The notes beneath the pieces were generated by a model. The model worked only from the letters and a program-made list of their open reading frames with translations. It was not told the DNA's origin and did not search any database. The translations under genes were made by a program, and so were the position numbers. From the NCBI RefSeq assembly GCF_011045815.1, contig NZ_CP047345.1, forward strand, positions 1-64,000: DNA of 64,000 nucleotides, read 5' to 3'. Shown here piece by piece: positions 8,340 through 16,803 of the stretch (the first letter of the stretch is position 1; each line of letters starts with the position of its first letter). Source of the DNA: Proteus vulgaris (GTDB taxonomy: Bacteria; Pseudomonadota; Gammaproteobacteria; Enterobacterales; Enterobacteriaceae).

Positions 8340-9200
8340 ATGACAGAACAAAGTACCAAATCACTACGTCTCGGGGTTGTTGCCGCCATTCTTTTGGGGC
8401 TCGTAGGAACCGGGTTCGGGATCTACCAGTTCGTGAAAGAGAAGGATCTGGCGCAAGAGATCGCCAACGTGAAGTCTACGGTCAACCAGGTGAAGGATGC
8501 CGAAGGCGTCACCTTCAAAAGCAAGGCAGAGTTTGAAGCTGCTGTGGCCGAAAGCATCAACAAGTTTGTCGCGCAGAAACAACAAGCCGACATCGATCAG
8601 AAGTATGCCCAGTTCGAGGCAGCACCTGAGAAGGTCGAAGAAGGCAAACACATCTACGGGGACCTTGGTGCTCGGTTCACGCTGGTGGAGTTCTCCGATA
8701 TGGAGTGCCCATTCTGCAAGCGATTCCACGACACACCCAAACAAATTGTGGATGCCAGCAAAGGCAATGTGAATTGGCAGTGGAAGCACATGCCTCTCGA
8801 TTTCCATAACCCGGCAGCTCACAAGGAAGCTCTGGCCGCTGAATGTATTGCTGAGCAGAAGGGCAACCGTGGCTTCTGGGTCTTCGTTAACGACATTTTC
8901 CACCATACCCAGGGGAATGGTGGCGGTGTTGCTGACCTGGCCTCTGTTGTCACTGGTGTTGGTGCTGATCTGGATGCGTTCCGGGAGTGCCTCGGCTCAG
9001 GAAAGTACGAAGACAAGGTTGAAGCTGACATCCAGAAAGCCAAGAGCTATGGCGTCAACGGGACACCAGCCACTTTTGTAGTGGACAACCATACCGGCAA
9101 GAGCCAGCTTCTCGGCGGCGCTCAACCGGCGCAAGCCATCATGGCCGTGATGCGAAAAATGATGATTGAGTCGCAACAAGACGACTCCGCGAACCAATAA
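8340..9200 (+). CDS. DsbA/DsbC-like periplasmic thiol-disulfide protein
   Basis: 286 residues with an N-terminal membrane anchor (about 10-30), a charged helical linker and a thioredoxin-fold domain with the CPFC motif at C123-C126 (DMECPFC). A cis-proline block GTPATFV comes later. Such proteins form or isomerise disulfides in the periplasm. It sits 15 bp after the S49 peptidase and before a lipoprotein gene, consistent with an envelope module. Confidence 0.9.
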   Translation: MTEQSTKSLRLGVVAAILLGLVGTGFGIYQFVKEKDLAQEIANVKSTVNQVKDAEGVTFKSKAEFEAAVAESINKFVAQKQQADIDQKYAQFEAAPEKVEEGKHIYGDLGARFTLVEFSDMECPFCKRFHDTPKQIVDASKGNVNWQWKHMPLDFHNPAAHKEALAAECIAEQKGNRGFWVFVNDIFHHTQGNGGGVADLASVVTGVGADLDAFRECLGSGKYEDKVEADIQKAKSYGVNGTPATFVVDNHTGKSQLLGGAQPAQAIMAVMRKMMIESQQDDSANQ

Positions 9201-9202
9201 AA

Positions 9203-9220
9203 ACTTTCACATGTGAAAGT
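9203..9220. repeat. 18-bp palindrome (site 3)
   Basis: A perfect copy of ACTTTCACATGTGAAAGT, two bases after the stop codon of the thioredoxin-like gene. It has no T-tract, so it does not look like a simple terminator. Confidence 0.85.
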
Positions 9221-9233
9221 GGAGTGAGAACTG

Positions 9234-9662
9234 ATGATCAAGATTACAACTAAATTGGGATGCCTTCTGGCGGGGCTGCTTGTCCTGTCGGCTTGCTCAA
9301 GCGTCCCTCAGCCAAACAACGAATACGCGAAGGCCTTGGATGATACCAAACAGGTATGCGCTGCCTGTGCCCTGGTTGGTAATGACCTGCTGGTTGCCCT
9401 CAACAAGTCATGCGACACCCCAATGACCCCCGAGACTCTTACAAGCGTCATGAACAGTAACCCGATGTTTGCCGCCATGATGGCAATTAACTCCATAGGT
9501 GGAACCGACTTCTATCAGGTTTACCGTGATGCGGCCATAGACACCCTGCGGTGCAATGAAATGGACAGTTGGCCTGATCGGACCAAGGTGCGTTTCCAGC
9601 AGCCCGACATGCAAAAGGCGCTGGCCTTGAGGGTTTCTGCCAGACAGCAGAAGGCAAATTAA
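9234..9662 (+). CDS. Small lipoprotein of unknown function
   Basis: 142 residues. The N-terminus is a type II signal sequence with lipobox LSAC (Cys21), so the mature protein is predicted to be lipid-anchored. Four further cysteines lie in the mature part, which fits the neighbouring disulfide-handling gene. No family recognised. Confidence 0.82.
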   Translation: MIKITTKLGCLLAGLLVLSACSSVPQPNNEYAKALDDTKQVCAACALVGNDLLVALNKSCDTPMTPETLTSVMNSNPMFAAMMAINSIGGTDFYQVYRDAAIDTLRCNEMDSWPDRTKVRFQQPDMQKALALRVSARQQKAN

Positions 9663-9679
9663 CTTTCACATGTGAAAGT
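9662..9679. repeat. 18-bp palindrome (site 4)
   Basis: A perfect copy that begins on the last base of the lipoprotein gene's stop codon. Confidence 0.85.
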
Positions 9680-9718
9680 CAGGCTCTCCGGGGCCTGATT
9701 TCACTATGAGGTGAATCT

Positions 9719-10078
9719 ATGGAGTTACAAGAAGCAAAAGAGGCTCTCGATAGCCTTCATCCACACAAGGCCTCAGCGCCTTTGAGGCTTGTCATCCACC
9801 AGCCAGGTGGGATTGGTGGAACCCCTACAGTGGGGGTGAAAGCTATTCACGCAGGCTTTGACTGGGACAGCAACACCATCCTGATCTATCCGGAAGAGCA
9901 GCTCACCCGGTTGACGCCGGATGAGGTCGCCGCCATCACGAAGTCAGTATCGAAAGGACAGTCCTGGCATTCATATCAGCAGTTCAAGAAGTATCGGGAG
10001 CAGTTGGCCGAAGCCACGGAAGAAATTAATAGGCTCAGGGCTGAGCTGGGCAGGTATCAGAATAACGGGAGGGGGTAA
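9719..10078 (+). CDS. Hypothetical protein with C-terminal coiled coil
   Basis: 119 residues. The C-terminal 35 residues (YREQLAEATEEINRLRAEL...) look like a coiled coil. Its stop overlaps the next ATG (TAATG). No family recognised. Confidence 0.7.
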   Translation: MELQEAKEALDSLHPHKASAPLRLVIHQPGGIGGTPTVGVKAIHAGFDWDSNTILIYPEEQLTRLTPDEVAAITKSVSKGQSWHSYQQFKKYREQLAEATEEINRLRAELGRYQNNGRG

Positions 10079-10524
10079 TGCTAAAACGCGGAATTATCAA
10101 TCTCGCTGCTAGTTACATCATTGTTGATGCCCTACTCCGGAATGCAGCAATTTGGATCTTTGGCTTGTCCTTCTCCGTTGGTGGCACTTACGTCACTGGC
10201 GAGGCCAGTACATGGGTCGTTTACCTAGCCACTTCTGGTGCCATGACACTCTGTTCTGTCGTAACAGCCTACCTGCTCGTGACCTATCACCGCTGGGGGC
10301 TGATGACGGCCAGGGTCTGGTTGCTATTGAGTGCCTGCCTAAACGGCTATGCCGTCTATTTGAGTAGCCACAACATCCAGTTGGTGGTGGCACTGCTTTC
10401 CAGCCTGTTTATTGCTTTGTGGATGCTCAAGACCCTTGAGCAACCAGCAGTGAAGGGGACGTACAAGGTAATCGCTGATCTTCACCGTCAGCTATGGGGA
10501 ATGTTGAAGGGGCAAACACAATGA
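10078..10524 (+). CDS. Four-helix membrane protein of unknown function
   Basis: 148 residues with about four hydrophobic segments. It overlaps the genes on both sides (TAATG upstream, ATGA downstream), so the three form a translationally coupled block. No family recognised. Confidence 0.75.
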   Translation: MLKRGIINLAASYIIVDALLRNAAIWIFGLSFSVGGTYVTGEASTWVVYLATSGAMTLCSVVTAYLLVTYHRWGLMTARVWLLLSACLNGYAVYLSSHNIQLVVALLSSLFIALWMLKTLEQPAVKGTYKVIADLHRQLWGMLKGQTQ

Positions 10525-11039
10525 CGACGAATACTCAAAACGCGAACGCCAACCAGGTTCGGTCTTTACGCGACATGCTTGTCCCCGCCCTGTTGTTCTA
10601 TGTGGTGATGACGGCCATGTTTGTGGGTCTTGACGCATTCATGGATAAACCCACCAGCATGAACCTGCCATTTATGCCGTTCCTTGTCTCGATGGTGAGT
10701 TTTACCAGTGACGCACGTCGAGCGTGGGACTGGCGAAACGGGACCAAGGTTGTAGCTGTATTGACTGCGGTAGCCATGCTGTTGGCATTCATCTATCAGC
10801 TCGCGGTCGGAGAGATGAATCTCTTAGGGGTTGGTATATACCCGGCCACAGCCATCCTTCTGTTGGCAATCTCCTGGGTGATTCGCGCTATCGGAAAGAC
10901 AGCACCTTTCCAGTTCCTGGGGAGACACCTGGCGCGGTTTGGTGCATCGAAGTGGGTCCAGCGTACCGCCGCAGTCATTGTGCTCGCGGGAGGCCTTGCC
11001 ATCACTATCTATGCCTACTGGCTTAACCACGGGAGCTGA
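10521..11039 (+). CDS. Membrane protein of unknown function
   Basis: 172 residues from ATG 10521, which overlaps the preceding stop. Four or five hydrophobic segments follow a polar N-terminus of about 20 residues. Function unknown. Confidence 0.75.
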   Translation: MTTNTQNANANQVRSLRDMLVPALLFYVVMTAMFVGLDAFMDKPTSMNLPFMPFLVSMVSFTSDARRAWDWRNGTKVVAVLTAVAMLLAFIYQLAVGEMNLLGVGIYPATAILLLAISWVIRAIGKTAPFQFLGRHLARFGASKWVQRTAAVIVLAGGLAITIYAYWLNHGS

Positions 11040-11269
11040 TGATGATCATTGCAACGAAGAACGGCTTTCTGGTGGCCGCAGAACTAATCAGGGAAGAGGC
11101 CGGGTACTGGCTACTACAGCCTCGTGACCAAAAGACGCCGGTCAGGGTGAATAAGCAGGATAACAATAAACGCGCTTTCACGCATATGGGAGACGCCCTT
11201 CGCTGGGCCGGTGATCCTGAGCTTGCAAAGCAATTCGATGCCGAGGGGGAAGAACATGCAAATTCGTGA
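11039..11269 (+). CDS. Small soluble protein of unknown function
   Basis: 76 residues starting at ATG 11039, overlapping the preceding stop. Its end overlaps the next gene, whose ribosome binding site lies in its last codons. No motif recognised. Confidence 0.65.
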   Translation: MMIIATKNGFLVAAELIREEAGYWLLQPRDQKTPVRVNKQDNNKRAFTHMGDALRWAGDPELAKQFDAEGEEHANS

Positions 11270-12113
11270 CTACATGACAAAGTTGTTTGACGCATTTGGT
11301 GATGTGGAGGAAGTCACCCGAGAAATGCTTCTGGAGCAGGCGGAGCTCATTCATACGATCAGCGATAAGTGTCAGAGCACAGGCCTGTTTCTGGATAGTC
11401 AGGTTCGTTTCAACCAGTTCGTTCAAGAGATTGAGGCTGACGACAAGGTAGAGGATCGGTTGCTTCATGCTTGGTGCTGGGTAATGGACCGAATAGTGAA
11501 GGCTCCAACATCCTTTCACATGGATGGGGCTGTGATTTTGACAATGCCTCTGGTCGCCAGATACCTGCCACCGGTTGAACAGGAGCCGGAAACCATCGTG
11601 GTGAATCTCGATGAGGACTACAAGGCTCCTGTAGGCAACCAAACGCTCTGCGAGCTCGTTATGGAACGGAGGCATTGGCCGCAAGGTGCAACCTGTGCGA
11701 CCCAAGAAGCGGACGGGGGAGTCCTCTACTGGGACGCCCCGGTTGATGTGGTAGAGGAAGGCAGAAAGGTCGCCGGTAAGCACGGCATGATGGCCGAGAT
11801 CGGATTGAAACATCAGGTTGATGCCTGGTATGCAGATATGGACGAAACACGGCTCGCAACCGATTGGAACACCGCCGTCATTACGCCTCACTGCTTGCTG
11901 CTTTCCTATCTGGATGTGCTTCAAAAGAACAAAGTTCCCTTTGATGAAGGTGTGCAGCTCGCTGCCGAATGGGTGAAGCAACTTGGCGGGGAATTTCGTG
12001 AAGACACTGAGGAAGCGCCGGAAGCTGAGGCTTCAGTGCTTTCCCTGGGGAGAGCCACGGCTCATTGCTTTAAACCCTATCCGGACACAAAAAATTTCTA
12101 TTACGAGGCCTAA
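11256..12113 (+). CDS. Hypothetical acidic protein
   Basis: 285 residues from ATG 11256, chosen for the GAGGGGGA ribosome binding site. An upstream ATG at 11211 lies inside the previous gene. The protein is acidic and soluble with no membrane segment. Family not recognised. Confidence 0.7.
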   Translation: MQIRDYMTKLFDAFGDVEEVTREMLLEQAELIHTISDKCQSTGLFLDSQVRFNQFVQEIEADDKVEDRLLHAWCWVMDRIVKAPTSFHMDGAVILTMPLVARYLPPVEQEPETIVVNLDEDYKAPVGNQTLCELVMERRHWPQGATCATQEADGGVLYWDAPVDVVEEGRKVAGKHGMMAEIGLKHQVDAWYADMDETRLATDWNTAVITPHCLLLSYLDVLQKNKVPFDEGVQLAAEWVKQLGGEFREDTEEAPEAEASVLSLGRATAHCFKPYPDTKNFYYEA

Positions 12114-12138
12114 GCCTCACCCAAACAGGAGGATCAAC

Positions 12139-12327
12139 ATGCGATACCAGGTATTTAAAACGAAGGAAGGGGGCCAGCCGGTGTTTACGGCACCGTGGTA
12201 CTGGTTGGCCTCTGCCATTGCTCACTGGTCATCTCTTAACTGGGATGCCTGTCGAATCGTAGACAGCAAGGTGGATGAAACAAGGCTCTGTTGGGCCAAG
12301 GCTCTACCGGCTGGGAAAAAAAAGTAA
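12139..12327 (+). CDS. Small hypothetical protein, 62 residues
   Basis: Starts at ATG 12139 after a strong AGGAGGA ribosome binding site. The protein is rich in tryptophan and lysine. Its stop lies 16 bp before the nuclease gene. Function unknown. Confidence 0.65.
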   Translation: MRYQVFKTKEGGQPVFTAPWYWLASAIAHWSSLNWDACRIVDSKVDETRLCWAKALPAGKKK

Positions 12328-12343
12328 TTTGGATGGAGTGATT

Positions 12344-12871
12344 ATGAGGTTAGGTTTTGTGAAAAATACGGGGGTTTCAGCGTTCCTGGTAGCCATGCTG
12401 GTGGTGGCCCCTCAGGTATGGGCAGAAACCTTTACTGCGAAGGTTGTGGGGGTGTCTGACGGTGATACGGTCAAGGTCCTGACTGAACAAAGCTGTGACT
12501 CCGGGAAAGATTGCCGGAGCGGCAAAATCCAGTACCGGGTAAGGCTGGCGGAAATCGACACCCCAGAGAAGAAACAACCCTACGGCTCAAAGGCGAAACA
12601 GGCGTTGTCCGATCTGGTGTTTGGTCGAATGATTAAAGTCGAGCAAATCGACAAAGACCGTTATGGCCGTCTGGTCGCCAACCTTTATGTCGATGGCAAA
12701 TGGGTCAATGCCGAAATGGTCCGTTCTGGGAGTGCGTGGGTGTACCGGCAGTACGCCAAAACACCGGAGCTGTTCAAGCTGGAGGCCGAAGCCAAAGCCG
12801 ATAAGCGAGGTCTCTGGGCATTACCGGAATCGGAGAGAACTCCCCCTTGGGAGTGGCGAAGAAAGCACTAA
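12344..12871 (+). CDS. Secreted staphylococcal-nuclease-like thermonuclease
   Basis: 175 residues with a cleavable signal peptide (about residues 1-27). The SNase fold is clear: SDGDTVKV, then YRVRLAEIDTPE with the catalytic Arg/Asp block, then DRYGRLVA. Family members cleave DNA and RNA with calcium, here in the periplasm or outside. Such genes are common on conjugative plasmids and sit near an HU gene as here. Confidence 0.92.
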   Translation: MRLGFVKNTGVSAFLVAMLVVAPQVWAETFTAKVVGVSDGDTVKVLTEQSCDSGKDCRSGKIQYRVRLAEIDTPEKKQPYGSKAKQALSDLVFGRMIKVEQIDKDRYGRLVANLYVDGKWVNAEMVRSGSAWVYRQYAKTPELFKLEAEAKADKRGLWALPESERTPPWEWRRKH

Positions 12872-12928
12872 CCACACCCCAGAGTATGCAGGTGTAAACA
12901 GTAACCAAGAAAACAAACAGGAATAACG

Positions 12929-13201
12929 ATGAACAAAAGTGAACTGATTATGAAAGTGGCCGAAGACGCTGACATTAGCAAAGCAAAGGCCGAAGCTGCG
13001 GTAAATGCGCTGATCAACTCAGTGACAGAGGAGCTTAAAGCGGGTGGGACAGTAGCGCTCACTGGGTTTGGTACTTTCCACGTTAAGGAACGCGCAGCGC
13101 GAACCGGGCGGAATCCCCAGACTGGAGAGAACATCCAGATCGCGGCGGCCAACATTCCTGGGTTCAAAGCTGGTAAGGGGTTGAAAGACTCCGTGAACTA
13201 G
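12929..13201 (+). CDS. HU-family DNA-binding protein
   Basis: 90 residues, the full length of HU/IHF proteins. The conserved block GFGTFHVKERAARTGRNPQTG is present. It binds and bends DNA and may help compact the plasmid or limit its burden. A strong terminator follows. Confidence 0.95.
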   Translation: MNKSELIMKVAEDADISKAKAEAAVNALINSVTEELKAGGTVALTGFGTFHVKERAARTGRNPQTGENIQIAAANIPGFKAGKGLKDSVN

Positions 13202-13234
13202 ATCTTAATCATGTGACACATGAATAAGGTTTAC

Positions 13235-13260
13235 ATAAGGCTCCTTCGTGGGAGCCTTAT
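13235..13260 (+). terminator. Rho-independent-type terminator after the HU gene
   Basis: A 10-bp stem ATAAGGCTCC/GGAGCCTTAT around a TTCGTG loop. It lacks a long T-run and is flanked by TGAATAAGG repeats. Confidence 0.7.
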
Positions 13261-13288
13261 TCATATCAGACATGAATAAGGGGAAGGG

Positions 13289-13582
13289 ATGAGATTGTCG
13301 TCAACTCAAAAAGACGTTTTGTTCATTCTATACGCAATTGAGGCCGGTGGAAAAGCCGAGCCTGTACCAGGTGTAAAAATACTGGAGATGATCAATTCAG
13401 CTCGCCAGAGCGGTATTCATGGAACGAACTTCCGAACGTCATGCCACACGCTGGTGGAGAACGGCCTGTTGAACAAGTACCGGAATGCTTCTCTAAAGCT
13501 GGCCTTTAGGCTGACCGACGATGGCAGGGAACGTGCAGGAGAGATATACCGAAAACGGCTGGAAGAAGAGCAAGAGAAGTAA
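13289..13582 (+). CDS. Small winged-helix-like protein
   Basis: 97 residues. The layout (helices, then SGIHGTNFRTSCHTLVENGLL, then LAFRLTDDGRERA) resembles the winged helix of MarR/PadR-like regulators, including the TDDGRE wing-end motif. It is convergent with higA across a shared terminator. A regulatory role is inferred. Confidence 0.7.
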   Translation: MRLSSTQKDVLFILYAIEAGGKAEPVPGVKILEMINSARQSGIHGTNFRTSCHTLVENGLLNKYRNASLKLAFRLTDDGRERAGEIYRKRLEEEQEK

Positions 13583-13604
13583 TACGCCCCATAACGGGGC
13601 GTAT
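13582..13604. terminator. Bidirectional terminator between convergent genes
   Basis: ATACGCCCC and GGGGCGTAT form a 9-bp stem around a short loop, between the winged-helix gene and the end of higA. Confidence 0.75.
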
Positions 13605-13608
13605 CGAG

Positions 13609-13911
13609 TTAAACGGCAAAGCCGTAGTGGGTGCCGTCCGGAAGTTCAACATCGAGGCGTAGCTTGCCACCGGAGGCCTCAACGTACCGCTTAATGGACG
13701 ACAGCTTGAGATCTCGTCCAGGTTTTTCCATCTCGGAGACTGTCGGCTGTCTCACACCCAGAGATGCAGCAATTTCCCCCTGGGTAAGGTTCATGCGATC
13801 ACGAAGCTCTGCCAAGTGGATGTTCAGTAACATCTCAGTGGCCGCTTTCTGTGCTTTGGCAACAACCTCAGGCTTTTCTGTTGCCAGCATTTGGTCAAGA
13901 GTTCTTGCCAT
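13609..13911 (-). CDS. higA: HigA-type antitoxin (XRE family)
   Basis: 100 residues with an XRE helix-turn-helix (LTQGEIAASLGVRQPTVSEME) in the middle. It lies 4 bp after the toxin gene; toxin-first order is typical of higBA. It should neutralise HigB and repress the shared promoter, aiding plasmid maintenance. Confidence 0.88.
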   Translation of the reverse strand: MARTLDQMLATEKPEVVAKAQKAATEMLLNIHLAELRDRMNLTQGEIAASLGVRQPTVSEMEKPGRDLKLSSIKRYVEASGGKLRLDVELPDGTHYGFAV

Positions 13912-13915
13912 AACG

Positions 13916-14266
13916 TCACTCCTTCTTCAATTTATCCAAGTGCGCCGCAAACTCACGGTCTGCAATTGGGATCATTACTTCATAAAACCTTTTCTCGTCC
14001 CCGGTCTTGTTACCGGCGCAGAGAAGAATCCCCTTACGCTTTGGATCGAACGCAAAGAACGCTCTGATAGGATCTCCTTTGCTTTGGACCCGAAGCTCTT
14101 TCATGTTGCTGTAGGATGAACCGTTAACAGTATCCGCGTATGGCCTCGACAGCATGGGGCCTCTATCTCGCAGCACCATCATCGAAGCCAGCACGTTTGC
14201 TCTATCGGTATCATCCAGAGCATCGAACCACTCATCAAAGGTGTCGGTTGTCTCGATGACCCACAT
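13916..14266 (-). CDS. higB: HigB-type toxin (RelE/ParE superfamily, phage-derived Gp49-like)
   Basis: 116 residues with the family pattern: W.DALDDTDRANV near the N-terminus, then MKELRVQSKGDPIRAFFAFDPKRKGILLCAGNK, then EKRFYE. The family cleaves mRNA on the ribosome. First gene of the two-gene higBA operon. Confidence 0.88.
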   Translation of the reverse strand: MWVIETTDTFDEWFDALDDTDRANVLASMMVLRDRGPMLSRPYADTVNGSSYSNMKELRVQSKGDPIRAFFAFDPKRKGILLCAGNKTGDEKRFYEVMIPIADREFAAHLDKLKKE

Positions 14267-14281
14267 GATTTCTCCTTACTT

Positions 14282-14317
14282 AATATAGGTGCAATCCTAT
14301 ATAGATTCAAACCTATA
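14282..14317 (-). promoter_or_regulatory. higBA promoter with two operator dyads
   Basis: Reading leftwards, a -35 TTGAAT (14305-14310) and a -10 TATATT (14282-14287) are 17 bp apart. Two dyads with TATAGG/CCTATA arms overlap the promoter, as expected for autorepression by HigA. Confidence 0.65.
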
Positions 14318-14360
14318 ATCAAGAAAAATCGGCGGCGATGGGGGCCGAAATGTCAGTAAG

Positions 14361-14415
14361 TAGTCATGTGACTAAAATAGGGGGTAGAATAAGCCTCGAT
14401 ATAGTCATGTGACTA
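14361..14415 (+). promoter_or_regulatory. Paired TAGTCATGTGACTA operators at the ParB-like gene
   Basis: Two identical 14-bp palindromes at 14361-14374 and 14402-14415 flank a likely promoter (TAGTCA at 14361, 18 bp, TAGAAT at 14385). The -35 lies inside the first palindrome, which fits autorepression by the ParB/KorB-like product. Confidence 0.65.
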
Positions 14416-14428
14416 AAAGGTGTCCTGA

Positions 14429-14977
14429 ATGAACAACCTACCCCTACTGCTCGATGCAAGAGAAGCCATTGACTACTACCACCAGCATCCAGGCATGACT
14501 GATGCAGAAAAGGCCTATGTGGTCGCGTTCCTAAGCGGAGAGGGGCGTTCAAACAGTCAGATCAGAGAGGATCTGGGTATTGAGAAGGTCTATACGGTTA
14601 CACACCTGAAACGCGCCGGTACGCTATCGGAGGAAGAGCTAACACTCTGGCTCAGAAATCCACGCAAGATCACCCTGGGGCATGTGAGGGCCGTGGCTAA
14701 GTTACCTTTCAGCAAGAGAGAAAAGCTCCTGAGGGATCTCCTGCATACCAGGACACCGGTTCATAAATTTGAGGCGATAGCGAAGGGCAAAGAAGTGGAC
14801 AGGGATGCAGACATTAAGCGCCTGGAGACCCTGATGAGCGATGCTACGGGTAGGCCTATCAAAGTTCGCTATAACCCCGCGAAGCGCTCCGGGGAACTGA
14901 CGCTGGGATTCTTCACGCTCGATGACCTGGATGACGTGTGCAAGGCTTTGGGGTTTGATCCAAGCGAGCAGATGTAA
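14429..14977 (+). CDS. Short ParB/KorB-like DNA-binding protein
   Basis: 182 residues. The central part (SNSQIREDLGIEKVYTVTHLKRAGTL followed by ITLGHVRAVAKLP) matches the helix-turn-helix core of ParB/KorB proteins, and the C-terminus (GELTLGFFTLDDLDDVCKALGF) matches their dimer end. The N-terminal CTP-binding domain of full ParB is missing. It is likely a site-specific regulator or centromere binder; the two nearby palindrome families are candidate targets. Confidence 0.78.
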   Translation: MNNLPLLLDAREAIDYYHQHPGMTDAEKAYVVAFLSGEGRSNSQIREDLGIEKVYTVTHLKRAGTLSEEELTLWLRNPRKITLGHVRAVAKLPFSKREKLLRDLLHTRTPVHKFEAIAKGKEVDRDADIKRLETLMSDATGRPIKVRYNPAKRSGELTLGFFTLDDLDDVCKALGFDPSEQM

Positions 14978-14985
14978 ACCAGAAA

Positions 14986-15003
14986 ACTTTCACATGTGAA
15001 AGT
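14986..15003. repeat. 18-bp palindrome (site 5)
   Basis: A perfect ACTTTCACATGTGAAAGT, eight bases after the stop of the ParB-like gene. Confidence 0.85.
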
Positions 15004-15024
15004 CTTGCAAGGTGTCTTTTTATT

Positions 15025-15056
15025 GTTTACAGTATCATAAAATGAATCTGTAAAGG
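15025..15056 (+). promoter_or_regulatory. Dyad promoter/operator (copy 2 of 6)
   Basis: TTTACA, 17 bp, TGTAAA, with the two hexamers forming the ends of an inverted repeat. It drives the small-gene operon that begins near 15067. Confidence 0.7.
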
Positions 15057-15066
15057 TGCGCGATGA

Positions 15067-15318
15067 ATGTGCTTCCAACGAAAAGCTGGCCTTGGGCGTT
15101 ATAACTCAACCAGACCTGAGTGGCTGGCGGCGTACCGAAACGCAAGATGTATGAGAAGCTCAGGTAAAGAACCTGATGCTTCTCTTTCCGGGATAGCTTG
15201 GAAGGCGCAACTCATTGTTGCCCATGAAAGAGGCAGAATTGACAGCCTGGCTGTCCCTTTGGATGCCAGATTGATAGCAAAGAACCTCATCGACGAGATC
15301 CTTGCTGAGGAGAACTGA
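15067..15318 (+). CDS. Small hypothetical protein
   Basis: 83 residues. An overlapping ATG at 15063 in another frame would give a 13-codon peptide, so the exact start is uncertain. It is basic at the N-terminus, and its stop overlaps the next ATG (TGATG). No family recognised. Confidence 0.6.
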   Translation: MCFQRKAGLGRYNSTRPEWLAAYRNARCMRSSGKEPDASLSGIAWKAQLIVAHERGRIDSLAVPLDARLIAKNLIDEILAEEN

Positions 15319-15512
15319 TGGACGAAAAAATTACCTACGAAGAAATGCTTGAACAACTCGACCAGAAAGGCATCCGCGTCACCAACGGGGCGAGACGGCT
15401 TTATGTCGCGTTGAACAACGGAGTCAAAGCTGAGGTGCTGGGTAACTGCGGTCCCGCCACAATCAGCTTGGTTGACGGGATGATTGTTGTGGAAGAGCAG
15501 ACTCTCCACTAA
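15318..15512 (+). CDS. Small hypothetical protein, 64 residues
   Basis: Starts on the overlapping TGATG of the previous gene, indicating coupling. No motif recognised. Confidence 0.6.
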   Translation: MDEKITYEEMLEQLDQKGIRVTNGARRLYVALNNGVKAEVLGNCGPATISLVDGMIVVEEQTLH

Positions 15513-15522
15513 GGGCAGCAGC

Positions 15523-15894
15523 ATGGGCAAAAAAGTACACATCATTTGTGGAAAGTGCGGCAGTGACGAGATGAACTTTGTCATCAATGAACACTGTCCA
15601 GACGATCCCCAGAATGTTGCCAGTATGTCCTGCTCAAATTGTTGCGAACTGACAGGCATAGCCGAGTGGTCGGAATTTAATGGACGTGAGCTGAAAGGTG
15701 AAGCCGTCGCCCTATCAACACCGGCAAACGTGAATGCTCTTCTAGGATTGCTTCGCCAGGCGATGGACAGCGTTGAGTATCGCCTCTATGGCGGGGACAT
15801 GTCATTGAGCGGTAATGATGCTGCCGAACTCATAGACCTCCAGGAGCGAGCTGAGAAGGTCTTGTCTGTTCTTCGGAGTGATCAGCATGAGTGA
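15523..15894 (+). CDS. Zinc-ribbon hypothetical protein
   Basis: 123 residues from ATG 15523. The N-terminus has CGKC and, 25 residues later, CSNCC, a typical zinc ribbon. The C-terminal half is helical. It overlaps the next gene slightly. Function unknown. Confidence 0.68.
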   Translation: MGKKVHIICGKCGSDEMNFVINEHCPDDPQNVASMSCSNCCELTGIAEWSEFNGRELKGEAVALSTPANVNALLGLLRQAMDSVEYRLYGGDMSLSGNDAAELIDLQERAEKVLSVLRSDQHE

Positions 15895-16357
15895 TTTATA
15901 CGAACCGCTTGAGTTTGTGTTCTGCGGCTTTAGGAAAGGGGACGCTGGGCTATTTATCTCGGTAGCCACTTTGCGCGATGGTGTTTTAGGCCGTGAGATG
16001 TATTTCTCAAAGGGAAAAAGCAAAAGGCGCTGGGTTGTCGGTGGCATTTACTCAGGGGCCTCGTTTTCGGACAACGGAGCAAAAGGTCTGGATGATGCTC
16101 ATTACGTTAAAGCATGGGAAGTGCAAGGCGACAAGATAGAGTGGCAAGCAAAAAGCGAGCAAGCCGAAGCCTTGGCGCGAAGCGAGAAACTTGAAGCCGA
16201 CGATAGGAAGCGCAATGAACTCGAAGAGCTGATGCTACCCATCAGGAAGCAATATGGGGCATTAACAAAGCGACGTGATAGGGCAGGGGCCGCAGCTCTT
16301 GAAGAAGCTGTCCTGAGAGCGCTGAGAGCGCCCATCAGGAAGGCTGAGGAGAAATAA
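15887..16357 (+). CDS. Hypothetical protein with charged helical C-terminus
   Basis: 156 residues from ATG 15887. The N-terminal half is beta-rich, while residues from about 90 on form a long charged helix, probably a coiled coil. Family not recognised. Confidence 0.65.
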   Translation: MSDLYEPLEFVFCGFRKGDAGLFISVATLRDGVLGREMYFSKGKSKRRWVVGGIYSGASFSDNGAKGLDDAHYVKAWEVQGDKIEWQAKSEQAEALARSEKLEADDRKRNELEELMLPIRKQYGALTKRRDRAGAAALEEAVLRALRAPIRKAEEK

Positions 16358-16371
16358 CCGTGGAGCCAGTC

Positions 16372-16707
16372 TTAGCTAAAGCATTCGCCGGTTTTAAAGT
16401 CGTAGCTGTAAGTGCCCATCAGATTGGCTTTTCGGCTTTTCTTGCCATTGGTGTTTGCTGGCGCTTTAGGGGTCGCAAGTACGCCATAGAACAGGATACC
16501 AACAAGTGCCGCTTGCCACGCGAAAACAGCAACCAGAATCCAAAAAGCAGCAGCCAGAACCGGCAGTTTGTGCAGAAGGTTGAGCACCGACTTGGCCCAA
16601 ATCACTGCCGGGATAGCCAGCACTGCGTAACCCCAGTTGGTGGCCTCAAGCATAGCCAGGCCAAGAATAACAACAGCCATCAGCGCGATATTCAGTACAT
16701 GTTTCAT
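16372..16707 (-). CDS. Membrane protein of unknown function
   Basis: 111 residues with three hydrophobic segments. ATG 16707 is preferred over 16713 because AGGAG then lies 8 bp upstream. It diverges from the DUF1643 gene, with the shared dyad at 16742-16773 in between. Confidence 0.7.
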   Translation of the reverse strand: MKHVLNIALMAVVILGLAMLEATNWGYAVLAIPAVIWAKSVLNLLHKLPVLAAAFWILVAVFAWQAALVGILFYGVLATPKAPANTNGKKSRKANLMGTYSYDFKTGECFS

Positions 16708-16741
16708 GGTCATCTCTCCTTTTCAACTTACACTTTTATCC

Positions 16742-16773
16742 TATCACAGCATTAAAAAATGCAACTGTGAAAG
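16742..16773. promoter_or_regulatory. Divergent dyad promoter/operator (copy 3 of 6)
   Basis: The inverted repeat provides ATCACA-17-TGTGAA rightwards and TTCACA-17-TGTGAT leftwards, so a single palindrome could serve both divergent genes. Confidence 0.7.
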
Positions 16774-16803
16774 GGCATTTTTCATTCAAAAAGAGGTGAC
16801 ACT

